The notes under the pieces were generated by a model that made no database searches, was not told the DNA's origin, and was given only the letters and a program-made list of their open reading frames with translations. From NCBI RefSeq assembly GCF_018140925.1, contig NZ_CP073315.1, positions 1,116,001-1,180,000 on the forward strand: a stretch of 64,000 nucleotides of DNA, read 5' to 3'. Below, piece after piece: positions 52,388 to 64,000 of this stretch; positions within the stretch are counted from its first letter, which is position 1, and the number at the start of each line of letters is the position of its first letter. The position numbers were made by a program, and so were the translations under genes. This stretch comes from Psychrobacillus sp. INOP01. GTDB taxonomy: Bacteria; Bacillota; Bacilli; Bacillales_A; Planococcaceae.

Positions 52388-52623
52388 GATGAGTAATGAG
52401 ATACTCTCATCTTGCACGTCAGCGAATTGACTTCACCTTTGGAAACAAGAACCCCATTATTGGATACCAGAGGTGTTCAGATTGCAGTTTTGCCGTGGAA
52501 GTCTCAACCATGTAATAATATGGACAAAAGAACTCCACTACTAATGCAATAAAAAGCTTAGTGGTGGCTTGTAAACGCATAAACCCCAAGGTGTGATTTC
52601 TCTCTCTTGGGGTTTTCTTTTTA
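52388..52623 (+). ncRNA. Candidate structured RNA ending in a terminator
   Basis: Three stems lie in order: GATGAG/CTCATC (52388-52411), CCACTACTAA/TTAGTGGTGG (52535-52567) and the terminator AAACCCCAAG/CTTGGGGTTT with T tract (52581-52623). No open frame is present. It may be an independent small RNA or the long 3' end of the MBL transcript. The rest of the gap 52298-52720 shows nothing else. Confidence 0.35.
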
Positions 52624-52720
52624 GTATCGAAACTGACCCATTTCTTCGATTAATGTCACATTTGATCAATTATACAATGAAAAATAATTTTCATAAAACA
52701 ATCTTCAATCGTAAAAAGAA

Positions 52721-52758
52721 AAAAGTAAGAACAGGGCATTCCCGTTCTTACTTTTTTC
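52721..52758. terminator. Terminator of the rRNA-tRNA operon
   Basis: AAAAAGTAAGAAC and GTTCTTACTTTTT pair, with T runs on both strands; on the minus strand it follows the last tRNA. Confidence 0.85.
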
Positions 52759-52795
52759 GATAGTAATATTTTGTTATTTTCGTGTATAACGATGA

Positions 52796-52878
52796 TACCG
52801 GTGGCCGGGGTCGAACCGGCACATCCAGAGGATACGGGATTTTGAGTCCCGCGCGTCTGCCAATTCCGCCACACCGGC
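52796..52878 (-). tRNA. tRNA-Leu (CAA)
   Basis: The anticodon loop is CTCAAAA, giving CAA. A long variable arm is present, acceptor GCCGGTG pairs with CACCGGT, and no CCA is encoded. It is the last tRNA of the cluster. Confidence 0.93.
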
Positions 52879-52909
52879 AAAATAAAATACTAGGCAGTTA
52901 TTTAAAAAT

Positions 52910-52983
52910 TGGAGGCGGCAACCGGATTTGAACCGGTGATAAAGGTGTTGCAGACCTGTGCCTTACCACTTGGCTATGCCGCC
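52910..52983 (-). tRNA. tRNA-Cys (GCA)
   Basis: The anticodon loop is CTGCAAC; acceptor GGCGGCA pairs with TGCCGCC; CCA is encoded. Confidence 0.95.
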
Positions 52984-52995
52984 GAAATTAAGTAA

Positions 52996-53070
52996 TGGAG
53001 CGGAAGACGAGGTTCGAACTCGCGACCCCCACCTTGGCAAGGTGGTGTTCTACCACTGAACTACTTCCGC
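52996..53070 (-). tRNA. tRNA-Gly (GCC)
   Basis: The anticodon loop is TTGCCAA; acceptor GCGGAAG pairs with CTTCCGC; CCA is encoded. Confidence 0.95.
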
Positions 53071-53077
53071 AAAAAAA

Positions 53078-53149
53078 CTGGGGTACCTGGATTCGAACCA
53101 GGGCATGATGGAATCAAAATCCATTGCCTTACCGCTTGGCTATACCCCA
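53078..53149 (-). tRNA. tRNA-Gln (TTG)
   Basis: The anticodon loop is TTTTGAT; acceptor TGGGGTA pairs with TACCCCA; CCA is not encoded. Confidence 0.95.
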
Positions 53150-53150
53150 A

Positions 53151-53227
53151 TGGGGCGACTGATGGGAATTGAACCCACGAATGCCGGAATCACAATCCGG
53201 TGCGTTAACCACTTCGCCACAACCGCC
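53151..53227 (-). tRNA. tRNA-His (GTG)
   Basis: The anticodon loop is TTGTGAT; the extra 5' G typical of tRNA-His faces C73; CCA is encoded. Confidence 0.95.
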
Positions 53228-53252
53228 ATTATTCAAAGTTAACTTATACATT

Positions 53253-53326
53253 TGGCAGGGGCAGTAGGAATCGAACCCACATCAAAGGTTTTGGAGACCT
53301 CTATTCTACCGTTAAACTATGCCCCT
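53253..53326 (-). tRNA. tRNA-Trp (CCA)
   Basis: The anticodon loop is CTCCAAA; acceptor AGGGGCA pairs with TGCCCCT; CCA is encoded. Confidence 0.95.
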
Positions 53327-53335
53327 ATTAAAAAC

Positions 53336-53419
53336 TGGTGGTGGGGGACGGATTCGAACCGCCGAACCCGAAGGAGCGGATTTACAGTCCGCCGCGTTTA
53401 GCCACTTCGCTACCCCACC
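53336..53419 (-). tRNA. tRNA-Tyr (GTA)
   Basis: The anticodon loop is CTGTAAA; a long variable arm is present; acceptor GGTGGGG; CCA is encoded. Confidence 0.95.
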
Positions 53420-53426
53420 ACTATAG

Positions 53427-53502
<76 letters not shown>

Positions 53503-53511
53503 ATATAAATA

Positions 53512-53587
53512 TGGTGGCTCAGGACGGAATCGAACCGCCGACACAAGGATTTTCAGTCCTTTGCTCTACCGACTGAGCTACTGAGCC
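53512..53587 (-). tRNA. tRNA-Phe (GAA)
   Basis: The anticodon loop is CTGAAAA; acceptor GGCTCAG pairs with CTGAGCC; CCA is encoded. Confidence 0.95.
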
Positions 53588-53589
53588 TT

Positions 53590-53720
53590 CTTCGATTTAC
53601 GCTAAGCGGCGCATCTCTTTGTCAGCTTCACTCACTCTGTCAGTCACGTACTTTAGTACGTTCCTTCTTTCGCTCGATTGCTTCCTTGACCTGCTTGCTT
53701 ATCCTAAATCTCAAATTAAA
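53590..53720. other. Long tRNA spacer with repeat-like motif
   Basis: This spacer between tRNA-Asp and tRNA-Phe contains GCGCATCTCTTTGTCAGCTT and the palindrome GTACTTTAGTAC. A related start, TTCGCATCTCTGCGTCAACT, occurs in the Val-Glu spacer at 54131. It may be a processing or repeat element. Confidence 0.4.
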
Positions 53721-53728
53721 ATAATAAA

Positions 53729-53804
53729 TGGCGGTCCCGACCGGGATCGAACCGGCGATCTCCTGCGTGACAGGCAGGCATGTTAACCGCTACACCACGG
53801 GACC
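53729..53804 (-). tRNA. tRNA-Asp (GTC)
   Basis: The anticodon loop is CTGTCAC; acceptor GGTCCCG pairs with CGGGACC; CCA is encoded. Confidence 0.95.
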
Positions 53805-53807
53805 ATT

Positions 53808-53882
<75 letters not shown>

Positions 53883-53986
53883 ACAATAAAATACTTACAA
53901 TCACTATAATAATACGCTCACGATATGTAGGACACCTGCTTCGGTTTCTCCTGCATCGGTGTTAATCGTCATCTTCGTTTGACGAT

Positions 53987-54005
53987 TTGCTCCACCCGCG
54001 ACAAT
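53987..54005 (-). pseudogene. Remnant of a duplicated tRNA-fMet 5' end
   Basis: TGCTCCACCCGCGACAATA repeats the 5' end of the fMet gene and its leader (53869-53888) with one C missing. It is too short to be a tRNA. Confidence 0.6.
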
Positions 54006-54035
54006 ACTATACTTACTAATTTGTTTCTAAAGAAA

Positions 54036-54111
54036 TGGTGGAGGATGACGGGCTCGAACCGCCGACCCTCTGCTTGTAAGGCAGATGCTCTCCCAGCTGA
54101 GCTAATCCTCC
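54036..54111 (-). tRNA. tRNA-Val (TAC)
   Basis: The anticodon loop is CTTACAA; acceptor GGAGGAT pairs with ATCCTCC; CCA is encoded. Confidence 0.95.
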
Positions 54112-54163
54112 TGGGTAAAATTACGATAAGCTTCGCATCTCTGCGTCAACTTGATTAAAATAA

Positions 54164-54238
54164 TGGTGACCCCTACGGGATTCGAACCCGTGTTACCGCC
54201 GTGAAAGGGCGGTGTCTTAACCGCTTGACCAAGGGGCC
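54164..54238 (-). tRNA. tRNA-Glu (TTC)
   Basis: The anticodon loop is CTTTCAC; acceptor GGCCCCT pairs with AGGGGTC with one wobble; CCA is encoded. Confidence 0.95.
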
Positions 54239-54262
54239 ATACTTTTATGTAGAAAACTTATC

Positions 54263-54354
54263 TGGCGGAGAGCAAGGGATTTGAACCCTTGAGACAGTTT
54301 AACCCGCCTACACGATTTCCAATCGTGCTCCTTCGGCCACTCGGACAGCTCTCC
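54263..54354 (-). tRNA. tRNA-Ser (GGA)
   Basis: The anticodon loop is TTGGAAA; a long variable arm is present; acceptor GGAGAGC; CCA is encoded. Confidence 0.95.
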
Positions 54355-54359
54355 AAAAA

Positions 54360-54434
54360 TGGCTCCGAAGGTAGGACTCGAACCTACGACCAATCGATTA
54401 ACAGTCGATTGCTCTACCACTGAGCTACTTCGGA
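54360..54434 (-). tRNA. tRNA-Asn (GTT)
   Basis: The anticodon loop is CTGTTAA; acceptor TCCGAAG pairs with CTTCGGA; CCA is encoded. It is the first tRNA after 5S. Confidence 0.95.
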
Positions 54435-54442
54435 ATAATACA

Positions 54443-54558
54443 GCCTAGCGACGTCCTACTCTCACAGGGGGAGACCCCCAACTACCATCGGCGCTGAAGA
54501 GCTTAACTTCCGTGTTCGGTAAGGGAACGGGTGTGACCTCTTCGCCATCATCACTAGA
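54443..54558 (-). rRNA. rrf: 5S ribosomal RNA
   Basis: On the minus strand GAAGAGGTCACACCCGTTCC, CCGAACACGGAAGTTAAG and GTGAGAGTAGGACG give the standard Bacillales 5S pattern. Ends are estimated from the terminal stem and may be off by a few bases. Confidence 0.93.
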
Positions 54559-54678
54559 CATTATTAATTTGAAAGACACTATTTATTATAACAAAACTAG
54601 AAATAAATTCAAGCTTTTTTTTATATTTTTTTGTACTTTCAAAACTGGATAAACGACATTGTTACGTTAAACAAATTT

Positions 54679-57604
<2,926 letters not shown>

Positions 57605-57720
57605 CTAAAAGTTAAAAAGTCTTACACATTATGATTACCGAAGTAACCACAACTTGAATTTCTTGTTGTTTATTGTTTCAATGTCGTTTTATCCAGTTTT
57701 CAAAGAACAAATTATAAATT

Positions 57721-57796
57721 TGGTGGAGCCTAGCGGGATCGAACCGCTGACCTCCTGCGTGCAAGGCAGGCGCTCTCCCAGCTGAGCTAAGGCCCC
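57721..57796 (-). tRNA. tRNA-Ala (TGC)
   Basis: The anticodon loop is CTTGCAC; it lies in the 16S-23S spacer; CCA is encoded. Confidence 0.96.
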
Positions 57797-57812
57797 GAAA
57801 TTTAAAAAGGTA

Positions 57813-57889
<77 letters not shown>

Positions 57890-57977
57890 TCTTTGAATTT
57901 CCATATATAAATATGAACATTCAAAACTGAACTGCAAAACGTTAAGATACGAATAAAAATTCGTATTCCGATATTAT

Positions 57978-59536
<1,559 letters not shown>

Positions 59537-59702
59537 TAGAGAACTTAAAAAGCTCATTTGTTTTGCTGGCATCATCATTAAATGATGTCAAAATTGTTTT
59601 GCTATCAAACTAACAATGTTAGTTGATAAGCTGTATGTCTTAACGTTTTGCATGTTCAGTTTTCAATGTTCAATTTGCTGTGTCGTTTTTTGCGACTCCT
59701 CT

Positions 59703-59731
59703 AATTTACCATCGTACTAAGTAAGTGTCAA
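59703..59731 (-). promoter_or_regulatory. rRNA operon promoter, proximal
   Basis: On the minus strand TTGACA (59726-59731) and TAAATT (59703-59708) lie 17 bases apart, with a TGG extension. Confidence 0.75.
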
Positions 59732-59802
59732 GAAGTTTTTTAAAAAACTTTTTTCGTTAGTATTTATTGAAATAGTTTGTTGTGCTTTTGACGACGCTTA
59801 TT

Positions 59803-59832
59803 ATAATAGCACGAAACAAAATCATATGTCAA
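59803..59832 (-). promoter_or_regulatory. rRNA operon promoter, distal
   Basis: On the minus strand TTGACA (59827-59832) and TATTAT (59803-59808) lie 18 bases apart. The two promoters are about 100 bases apart, as in many Bacillus rrn operons. No gene lies in 59537-59877. Confidence 0.75.
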
Positions 59833-59836
59833 CAAT

Positions 59837-59864
59837 AAAAACGAACAAAATTAATTGTCCGTTT
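59837..59864 (-). terminator. Terminator of ygxA
   Basis: AAAACG.ACAA and TTGT.CGTTTT pair on the minus strand with T residues after, just before the distal rrn promoter. Confidence 0.6.
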
Positions 59865-59877
59865 TTAAGTAGCATTC

Positions 59878-60744
59878 CTACCGTATTACTTTATAGTATC
59901 TATGCATGATTTCGTTACTTTTCGTCTGTTGTTTTTCAATTATAATATATCCTTTATCTATTAGAAACTCGATGAAAACCTCTAAATCTACAGAGTAGTT
60001 TTTAAGTTCTTCTTGCTCATGAATTTCTTGGATAGTCCAAAACTCTTTTAATCCTAAAACCTCTACAATGTGCTGTGCCCCTTCTTTTGTTCGGGAATGG
60101 ATTAAGAAATCACTTGCTAAAAATAGAAGTTCTAATCTTTTTTCTAATGATTCCTCACTAGAGATTAACTCATCGTACAATTTATAAATAGAAGGATCTA
60201 ATTGTTTTACTTGATTCCATACCATCACCTCTGGATGCATGCCATTTTCAAAAACAGCTAAACGAGCCAAATGATGTAAAGAATCTACCATATGATTATA
60301 AGCATCTAGATAGTTACGTTGTTCAAAAAATAATTTACCTTCTAAATATCTTCTCGTTAGTTTAGCAAACTCAATACCCATACGAGCTTTTCTACCGTTT
60401 ATCGGGAATACGTAAAGCTCCTGTTTCAAACTTTCTACATATTCATTTCGATCAAATACCACACGACCATTGATCAACCAATCCACCATTTTAGGGTTAG
60501 TCCCCAACAATAACCACTTTCTTAGCTGCTTCTCCGTTAGTATATGGAGTGCAGTTTTTTTATCCCCATAAGTATAATGCTTTGTGAATACAGGTATAGG
60601 AGATTCTTTTGTTATGATAAATAAAATGGAATCAAACATATCTGTGATAGGGCTAAATTCTGCCCGTTTCTCGACTAAAATAATACCTAGTGTATTAGGT
60701 TCACTGGCTCTTTCTTGATAAATTGGTCTCAATAATGCTTCCAA
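59878..60744 (-). CDS. ygxA: YgxA-like nucleotidyltransferase-fold protein
   Basis: This 288-residue protein begins MEALLRPIYQERASEPNTLG and contains ILVEKRAEFSPITDMFDSIL, a degenerate nucleotidyltransferase region. A helical half follows with KLFFEQRNYLDAYNHMVDSLHHLARLAV. This is the YgxA family, found directly upstream of rrnD in B. subtilis; its role is unknown. The start is TTG at 60744, eight bases after AAAGGAGG. Confidence 0.88.
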   Translation of the reverse strand: MEALLRPIYQERASEPNTLGIILVEKRAEFSPITDMFDSILFIITKESPIPVFTKHYTYGDKKTALHILTEKQLRKWLLLGTNPKMVDWLINGRVVFDRNEYVESLKQELYVFPINGRKARMGIEFAKLTRRYLEGKLFFEQRNYLDAYNHMVDSLHHLARLAVFENGMHPEVMVWNQVKQLDPSIYKLYDELISSEESLEKRLELLFLASDFLIHSRTKEGAQHIVEVLGLKEFWTIQEIHEQEELKNYSVDLEVFIEFLIDKGYIIIEKQQTKSNEIMHRYYKVIR

Positions 60745-60878
60745 AAATGAAGCCTCCTTTATTTCCTTCTTCTATTAAATTTTCGACAACTTTTCTATAT
60801 TTCCTTCTATATTTAATTCAGAACTTAATTTTATACTAAAATATGATATAGTGTATGTAGAAATTAGGAGGTCGAAAA

Positions 60879-61223
60879 ATGAAACCCTATAAAAACAAAA
60901 TAAATCGTATACGCTCCTTTGCACTAGGACTTGTATTCTTTGGTTTTATCATAATGTATGGTGCGATATTCTTTAAAGATAATGGAATTTTAGTTACCAT
61001 TTTCGTAACGCTTGGGTTACTATCTATTTTAGCAAGTACGGCCGTCTATGGATGGATAGGATTATTATCTACAAAAGCTGTACCTGTTGTATGTCCCAAC
61101 TGCGGCAAACATACTAAAGTATTAGGCAGAGTAGATATGTGCATGTACTGTAAAGAACCTCTAACGCTTGATCCTAATCTTGAAGGACAAGAATTTGATG
61201 AAGCATTGAATAAAAAAAGATAA
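60879..61223 (+). CDS. ygzB: YgzB family membrane protein (UPF0295)
   Basis: This 114-residue protein has two membrane spans (about 13-33 and 40-65) and a cytoplasmic zinc-ribbon-like part with [14 protein letters not shown] and [10 protein letters not shown]. It matches YgzB in length and layout; function is unknown. AGGAGG precedes the ATG. It is divergent from ygxA, as in B. subtilis. Confidence 0.9.
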   Translation: MKPYKNKINRIRSFALGLVFFGFIIMYGAIFFKDNGILVTIFVTLGLLSILASTAVYGWIGLLSTKAVPVVCPNCGKHTKVLGRVDMCMYCKEPLTLDPNLEGQEFDEALNKKR

Positions 61224-61228
61224 TTCGA

Positions 61229-61257
61229 CACTTTGCTTTTTTAGCAAAGTGTTTTTT
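61229..61257 (+). terminator. Terminator of ygzB
   Basis: CACTTTGCT and AGCAAAGTG pair around TTTTT, then six T. Confidence 0.8.
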
Positions 61258-61303
61258 AAACGTTCAAAGTAGTATAGAATAAAGATCCTTTAAGAGGAGG
61301 TCA

Positions 61304-61387
61304 ATTATTTGTCGTAAACTAGAAAGAGAAAGTGGGTTCAAGCCTATTGTTCTGTACGATGAGCTTGAAACTCAGCCAGCGAGATAG
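61304..61387 (+). CDS. Small ORF with ATT start or frameshifted start
   Basis: GAGGAGG (61294-61300) is followed after three or six bases by in-frame ATT codons leading to CRKLERESGFKPIVLYDELE and TQPAR, then TAG. A TTG at 61309 is better spaced, but its frame stops after two codons. A strong terminator begins 12 bases after the TAG. Either ATT is used or one base was lost near the start. The family is not recognised. Confidence 0.45.
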   Translation: MICRKLERESGFKPIVLYDELETQPAR

Positions 61388-61399
61388 TATTTTCTATAT

Positions 61400-61440
61400 A
61401 AATGGTTGGTCGCAACATATCCGCGACCAACCATTTTTTT
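61400..61440 (+). terminator. Terminator after the small ORF
   Basis: AAATGGTTGGTCGC and GCGACCAACCATTT form a 14-base stem followed by T residues. Confidence 0.8.
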
Positions 61441-61513
61441 GAATAGGGTTATTAATTGTTCGATTCTAATAGTTTCCATATAAAAAACCGAGCGTTTCTA
61501 CGCTCGGTTTTGC

Positions 61514-61957
61514 TTATTGGACTTTAGTTGCATGTTCTTTACATGTTGGACAAACACCGTAAATTTCCATTCGATGATAACTTACATCAAAGCCAGTTAA
61601 ATGGGAAGCTAAATGCTCTACTTCATCTAATCCTGGATAATGAAAATCAACTATTTTGCCACAAGCATCACAAATCATATGATAATGATCATTTGTAACA
61701 AAATCGAAACGACTAGAAGAATCTCCGTAAGTCAACTCTTTCACAAGTCCTGCTTCTCTAAAAACGCGTAAATTATTATAGACCGTTGCAACACTCATGC
61801 TAGGAAATTTACTTTCTAGTGCTTTATATATATCGTCCGCAGTGGGATGTGACATAGATTGGATTATAAATTCCAGTATCGCATGGCGTTGAGGCGTAAT
61901 TCGTACACCAGTCGATTTTAATGTATCTAAAGCATCTCTTAAATGTACTTCCGTCAT
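61514..61957 (-). CDS. perR: Peroxide-sensing repressor PerR (Fur family)
   Basis: This 147-residue Fur-family repressor senses peroxide by metal-catalysed histidine oxidation. The winged helix (1-85) includes [13 protein letters not shown] and [18 protein letters not shown]. The metal site residues lie in [14 protein letters not shown] and FHYPGLDE, and the structural zinc pairs are CDAC and CPTC. The sequence matches B. subtilis PerR. A PerR-box-like site lies upstream, in line with autoregulation. The gene order ygxA-ygzB-perR-bcp-gsaB is conserved, with two insertions here. Confidence 0.95.
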   Translation of the reverse strand: MTEVHLRDALDTLKSTGVRITPQRHAILEFIIQSMSHPTADDIYKALESKFPSMSVATVYNNLRVFREAGLVKELTYGDSSSRFDFVTNDHYHMICDACGKIVDFHYPGLDEVEHLASHLTGFDVSYHRMEIYGVCPTCKEHATKVQ

Positions 61958-61990
61958 CGCAATGCACCTCTTTTCATATTCATTCTTTAA

Positions 61991-62005
61991 TTATAATTGT
62001 TACAA
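61991..62005. promoter_or_regulatory. PerR box upstream of perR
   Basis: TTATAATTGTTACAA matches the consensus TTATAATNATTATAA at 12 of 14 fixed positions and lies 34 bases before the perR start. Confidence 0.7.
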
Positions 62006-62070
62006 TAAGTATAATTAAAAGATGCATGAACTGTCAAATTTATAACACCTTAAGGAAAGAAATACATAGA

Positions 62071-63012
62071 TTAGTAGCCTTTCTCCAAGTCAATTTCATT
62101 TTCCAACGGCTTCTGCTCCACCCAAGCGCATAAATTTCTGGAGAAGATTTCCAATGCTCGTACTACATACTGAGAAGAGTGACTAGAGACATGTGGGGAA
62201 ACGACAACATTGTTCATGCTCCAAAATGGGTGACCCTCTGCAAGAGGTTCTTTCTCAAATACATCTAGAACAGCATATGCAAATTGCTCTTCTTCTAATG
62301 CACGCAGTAAGAGCTCCTCTTTTACTACATCTCCACGTCCAAAATTCATAAAGATGGCTGTAGGTTTCATAGACTGTAAATGCTCGTATGTGATCAGGTA
62401 TTTTGTATGTTCCGTGCTCGGTAGGATTGAAATGACAATATCTGCTTTTGGTAAAACGTCATTTAATTTATCAAAGGAAACTATTTCGTCCATATATGGA
62501 GCTAGTCGTCCACTGCCATTACAACCGATTGTATGCACTCCAAAAGCTTGCAGTATTCGGCCTACTTCTCCGCCTATTGCACCCGGTCCTAGTATTATCG
62601 CGGTTGAACCTAGTAATTCAGTAGGAAATACTCGCTTAGACCACTCCCCGTTACGTTGATTTTCATGAATCAATGGGAGTGACTTTTTGATAGAAAGTAT
62701 ATGTGCTAAAATCGTTTCTGCCATAGGTGTTTTATGAATTCCTCGCACATTGGTAACGACAATACCTCGATTTGCAATTTCCTGTAACGGCATTTTTTCT
62801 AGTCCAGCAGAAGCTACCATAATCCATTTTAGTTGTACGGCCGTTTCAAGATGACTAACAAGTAAGTCCTCTCCATACGTAACTAAGATTTGCGATGACT
62901 TTAATACTTCTTCATTAATACCTTTTTGAAATACAAATTCTGCATCTGGAAACTTCTGAAATAATTCATCCTGTTGCTTCTGTTTTGGTAAAAAAGAAAA
63001 TAATATTTTCAT
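62071..63012 (-). CDS. D-isomer-type 2-hydroxyacid dehydrogenase
   Basis: This 313-residue NAD(P)-dependent oxidoreductase has the nucleotide loop GPGAIGGEVGRIL (about 144-156), FMNFGRGDVV with the catalytic arginine, the glutamate in VLDVFEKEPL and the catalytic histidine in SPHVSSHS. It would interconvert a 2-keto acid and a D-2-hydroxy acid; the substrate is unknown. It starts two bases after the bcp stop, so the pair is cotranscribed. This gene lies between bcp and perR, where B. subtilis has none. Confidence 0.87.
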   Translation of the reverse strand: MKILFSFLPKQKQQDELFQKFPDAEFVFQKGINEEVLKSSQILVTYGEDLLVSHLETAVQLKWIMVASAGLEKMPLQEIANRGIVVTNVRGIHKTPMAETILAHILSIKKSLPLIHENQRNGEWSKRVFPTELLGSTAIILGPGAIGGEVGRILQAFGVHTIGCNGSGRLAPYMDEIVSFDKLNDVLPKADIVISILPSTEHTKYLITYEHLQSMKPTAIFMNFGRGDVVKEELLLRALEEEQFAYAVLDVFEKEPLAEGHPFWSMNNVVVSPHVSSHSSQYVVRALEIFSRNLCAWVEQKPLENEIDLEKGY

Positions 63013-63014
63013 AC

Positions 63015-63497
63015 TTATTTTCCCTCAGTCACTAATGATTTTAATGTTAATAGCGCTTCTTCGACATGTCCATCGACCTTTACTTTATTCCATTCTTTTA
63101 CGACCGTCCCTGTAGGATCGATTAAAAAAGTAGAACGTTCAATACCCATATATTCTTTCCCAAAATTCTTTTTCAGCTTCCAAACGCCATATGCTACGGA
63201 AACTTCATGCGTATCATCTACTAATAGAGAAAACGGCAGACCATGCTTGTCTATAAATTTGGTATGAGCCTTTTCATCATCTGCGCTAACTCCAAGAATA
63301 ACAGCATTTAACTCCGTAAAACTTGTATAGGCAGTTTTAAAATCACATGCTTCTGTTGTGCAACCTGGGGTAGCATCCTTTGGGTAAAAATACAAAACTA
63401 CATATTTCTTGCCTGCAAAATCCTTTAATGAAACAATTTCACCTTTTTCATTTTTCAATGAAAAGTTAGGTGCTATCATACCTTCTAATTTTTCCAT
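63015..63497 (-). CDS. bcp: Thiol peroxidase Bcp (peroxiredoxin)
   Basis: This peroxiredoxin of about 160 residues reduces peroxides. The peroxidatic cysteine lies in FYPKDATPGCTTEACDF, and the resolving cysteine five residues later gives the Bcp pattern. MIAPNFSLKNEKGE starts the fold. It matches B. subtilis YgaF. ATG at 63497 is seven bases after GGAGG; the adjacent ATG at 63500 is possible. It is next to PerR, but no PerR box is seen before it. Confidence 0.92.
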   Translation of the reverse strand: MEKLEGMIAPNFSLKNEKGEIVSLKDFAGKKYVVLYFYPKDATPGCTTEACDFKTAYTSFTELNAVILGVSADDEKAHTKFIDKHGLPFSLLVDDTHEVSVAYGVWKLKKNFGKEYMGIERSTFLIDPTGTVVKEWNKVKVDGHVEEALLTLKSLVTEGK

Positions 63498-63676
63498 CAT
63501 AATCCCTCCTATATATTATATCGTATCGAAGTTAGTCACTATGTTCAATTTTCTTAGCATTTCTCCTTACTATTGTCTACAATTAAGAAGTACTAACAGT
63601 AGAAATACACTAGACAATAATTGGATAGTAACGGTATACTTTCTATCTGCAAACAAACTGAGCGGAGGCTATTACA

Positions 63677-64000
63677 TTGAAACAAACACAATCAGAAATA
63701 ATACAAGTAGAGGCATTAGAACATATAGTTGGTGGTGTAAACAGTCCATCGAGATCGTATAAAGCTGTAGGCGGAGGAGCACCAATCGTTATGGAAAGAG
63801 CAGAAGGCGCTTATTTTTATGACGTAGATGGTAACAAATATATCGATTATTTAGCTGCATACGGTCCCATAATTACTGGTCATGCGCATCCTCATATTAC
63901 GGAAGCCATCACAAAAGCTGCACAAACTGGTCTATTATATGGTACCCCAACAAAACATGAAGTAACCTTTGCGAAAATGTTAAAGGATGCTATTCCTTCT
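63677..64000 (+). CDS. gsaB: Glutamate-1-semialdehyde aminotransferase, 5' part
   Basis: The first 108 codons are present; the gene runs off the window. TTG at 63677 is preceded by CGGAGG at eight bases. [17 protein letters not shown] and the stretch [17 protein letters not shown] are typical of HemL/GsaB, the PLP enzyme that makes 5-aminolevulinate for haem. The position after bcp matches gsaB of B. subtilis rather than the hem operon copy. Confidence 0.93.
   Translation, partial: MKQTQSEIIQVEALEHIVGGVNSPSRSYKAVGGGAPIVMERAEGAYFYDVDGNKYIDYLAAYGPIITGHAHPHITEAITKAAQTGLLYGTPTKHEVTFAKMLKDAIPS

Overview
The window is low-GC chromosomal DNA of a Gram-positive spore-former-type bacterium, most likely a Planococcaceae relative of Psychrobacillus, Lysinibacillus or Sporosarcina. 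The reasons are strong AGGAGG ribosome binding sites, frequent TTG and GTG starts, a proS T-box, PerR, and a gene set that follows the Bacillus subtilis yhb-yhc-yhd-yhe and rrnD-ygxA-ygzB-perR-bcp-gsaB neighbourhoods. Family names come from sequence motifs and remembered homologues; no search was run.

Layout. 0-2.9 kb: yheBA, a ferritin-like protein and yheE. 2.9-8.6 kb: an operon for an M20 amidohydrolase, a YfcC-type carrier and an enolase-superfamily epimerase, with an unusual regulator upstream. 8.6-16.8 kb: an MFS carrier, a DUF2935 protein, the bmrCD multidrug ABC exporter behind an attenuator-like leader, and chrA. 17-19.4 kb: an MpfA/TlyC-type CBS transporter and a CDF metal exporter. 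19.5-27.3 kb: the yhcYZ two-component system, pgcA, yhcX, a bdbC/thioredoxin pair and yhcT. 27.3-35.8 kb is the accessory part: decayed genes, a mosaic SLH surface protein, an adaA remnant, a PEP-mutase-like protein and a large HNH protein bracketed by matching hairpins. 35.8-52.3 kb: two Nudix hydrolases among small membrane proteins, an aldo/keto reductase, trmL-queG, a B3/4-ATP-grasp pair, an ECF sigma/anti-sigma pair, T-box-controlled proS, and many small VOC, SRPBCC and hydrolase genes. 52.7-59.8 kb: a complete rRNA operon on the minus strand (16S-Ile-Ala-23S-5S) followed by 15 tRNAs in the order of the B. subtilis rrnD cluster. 59.9-64 kb: ygxA, ygzB, perR with a PerR box, a 2-hydroxyacid dehydrogenase, bcp and the start of gsaB.

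The most interesting signals are regulatory. They are a leader peptide plus terminator ahead of bmrCD, a hairpin separating the Shine-Dalgarno sequence from the start codon of the CBS transporter, a second nested RNA structure behind the proS T-box, a promoter-to-terminator small RNA candidate near yhcY, and genes whose only well-placed starts are CTG or ATT. Several GC-rich palindromic repeat families sit between genes. The HNH protein with its hairpin-rich upstream region is the best candidate for an undescribed accessory or defence function, but nothing in the sequence proves that role.
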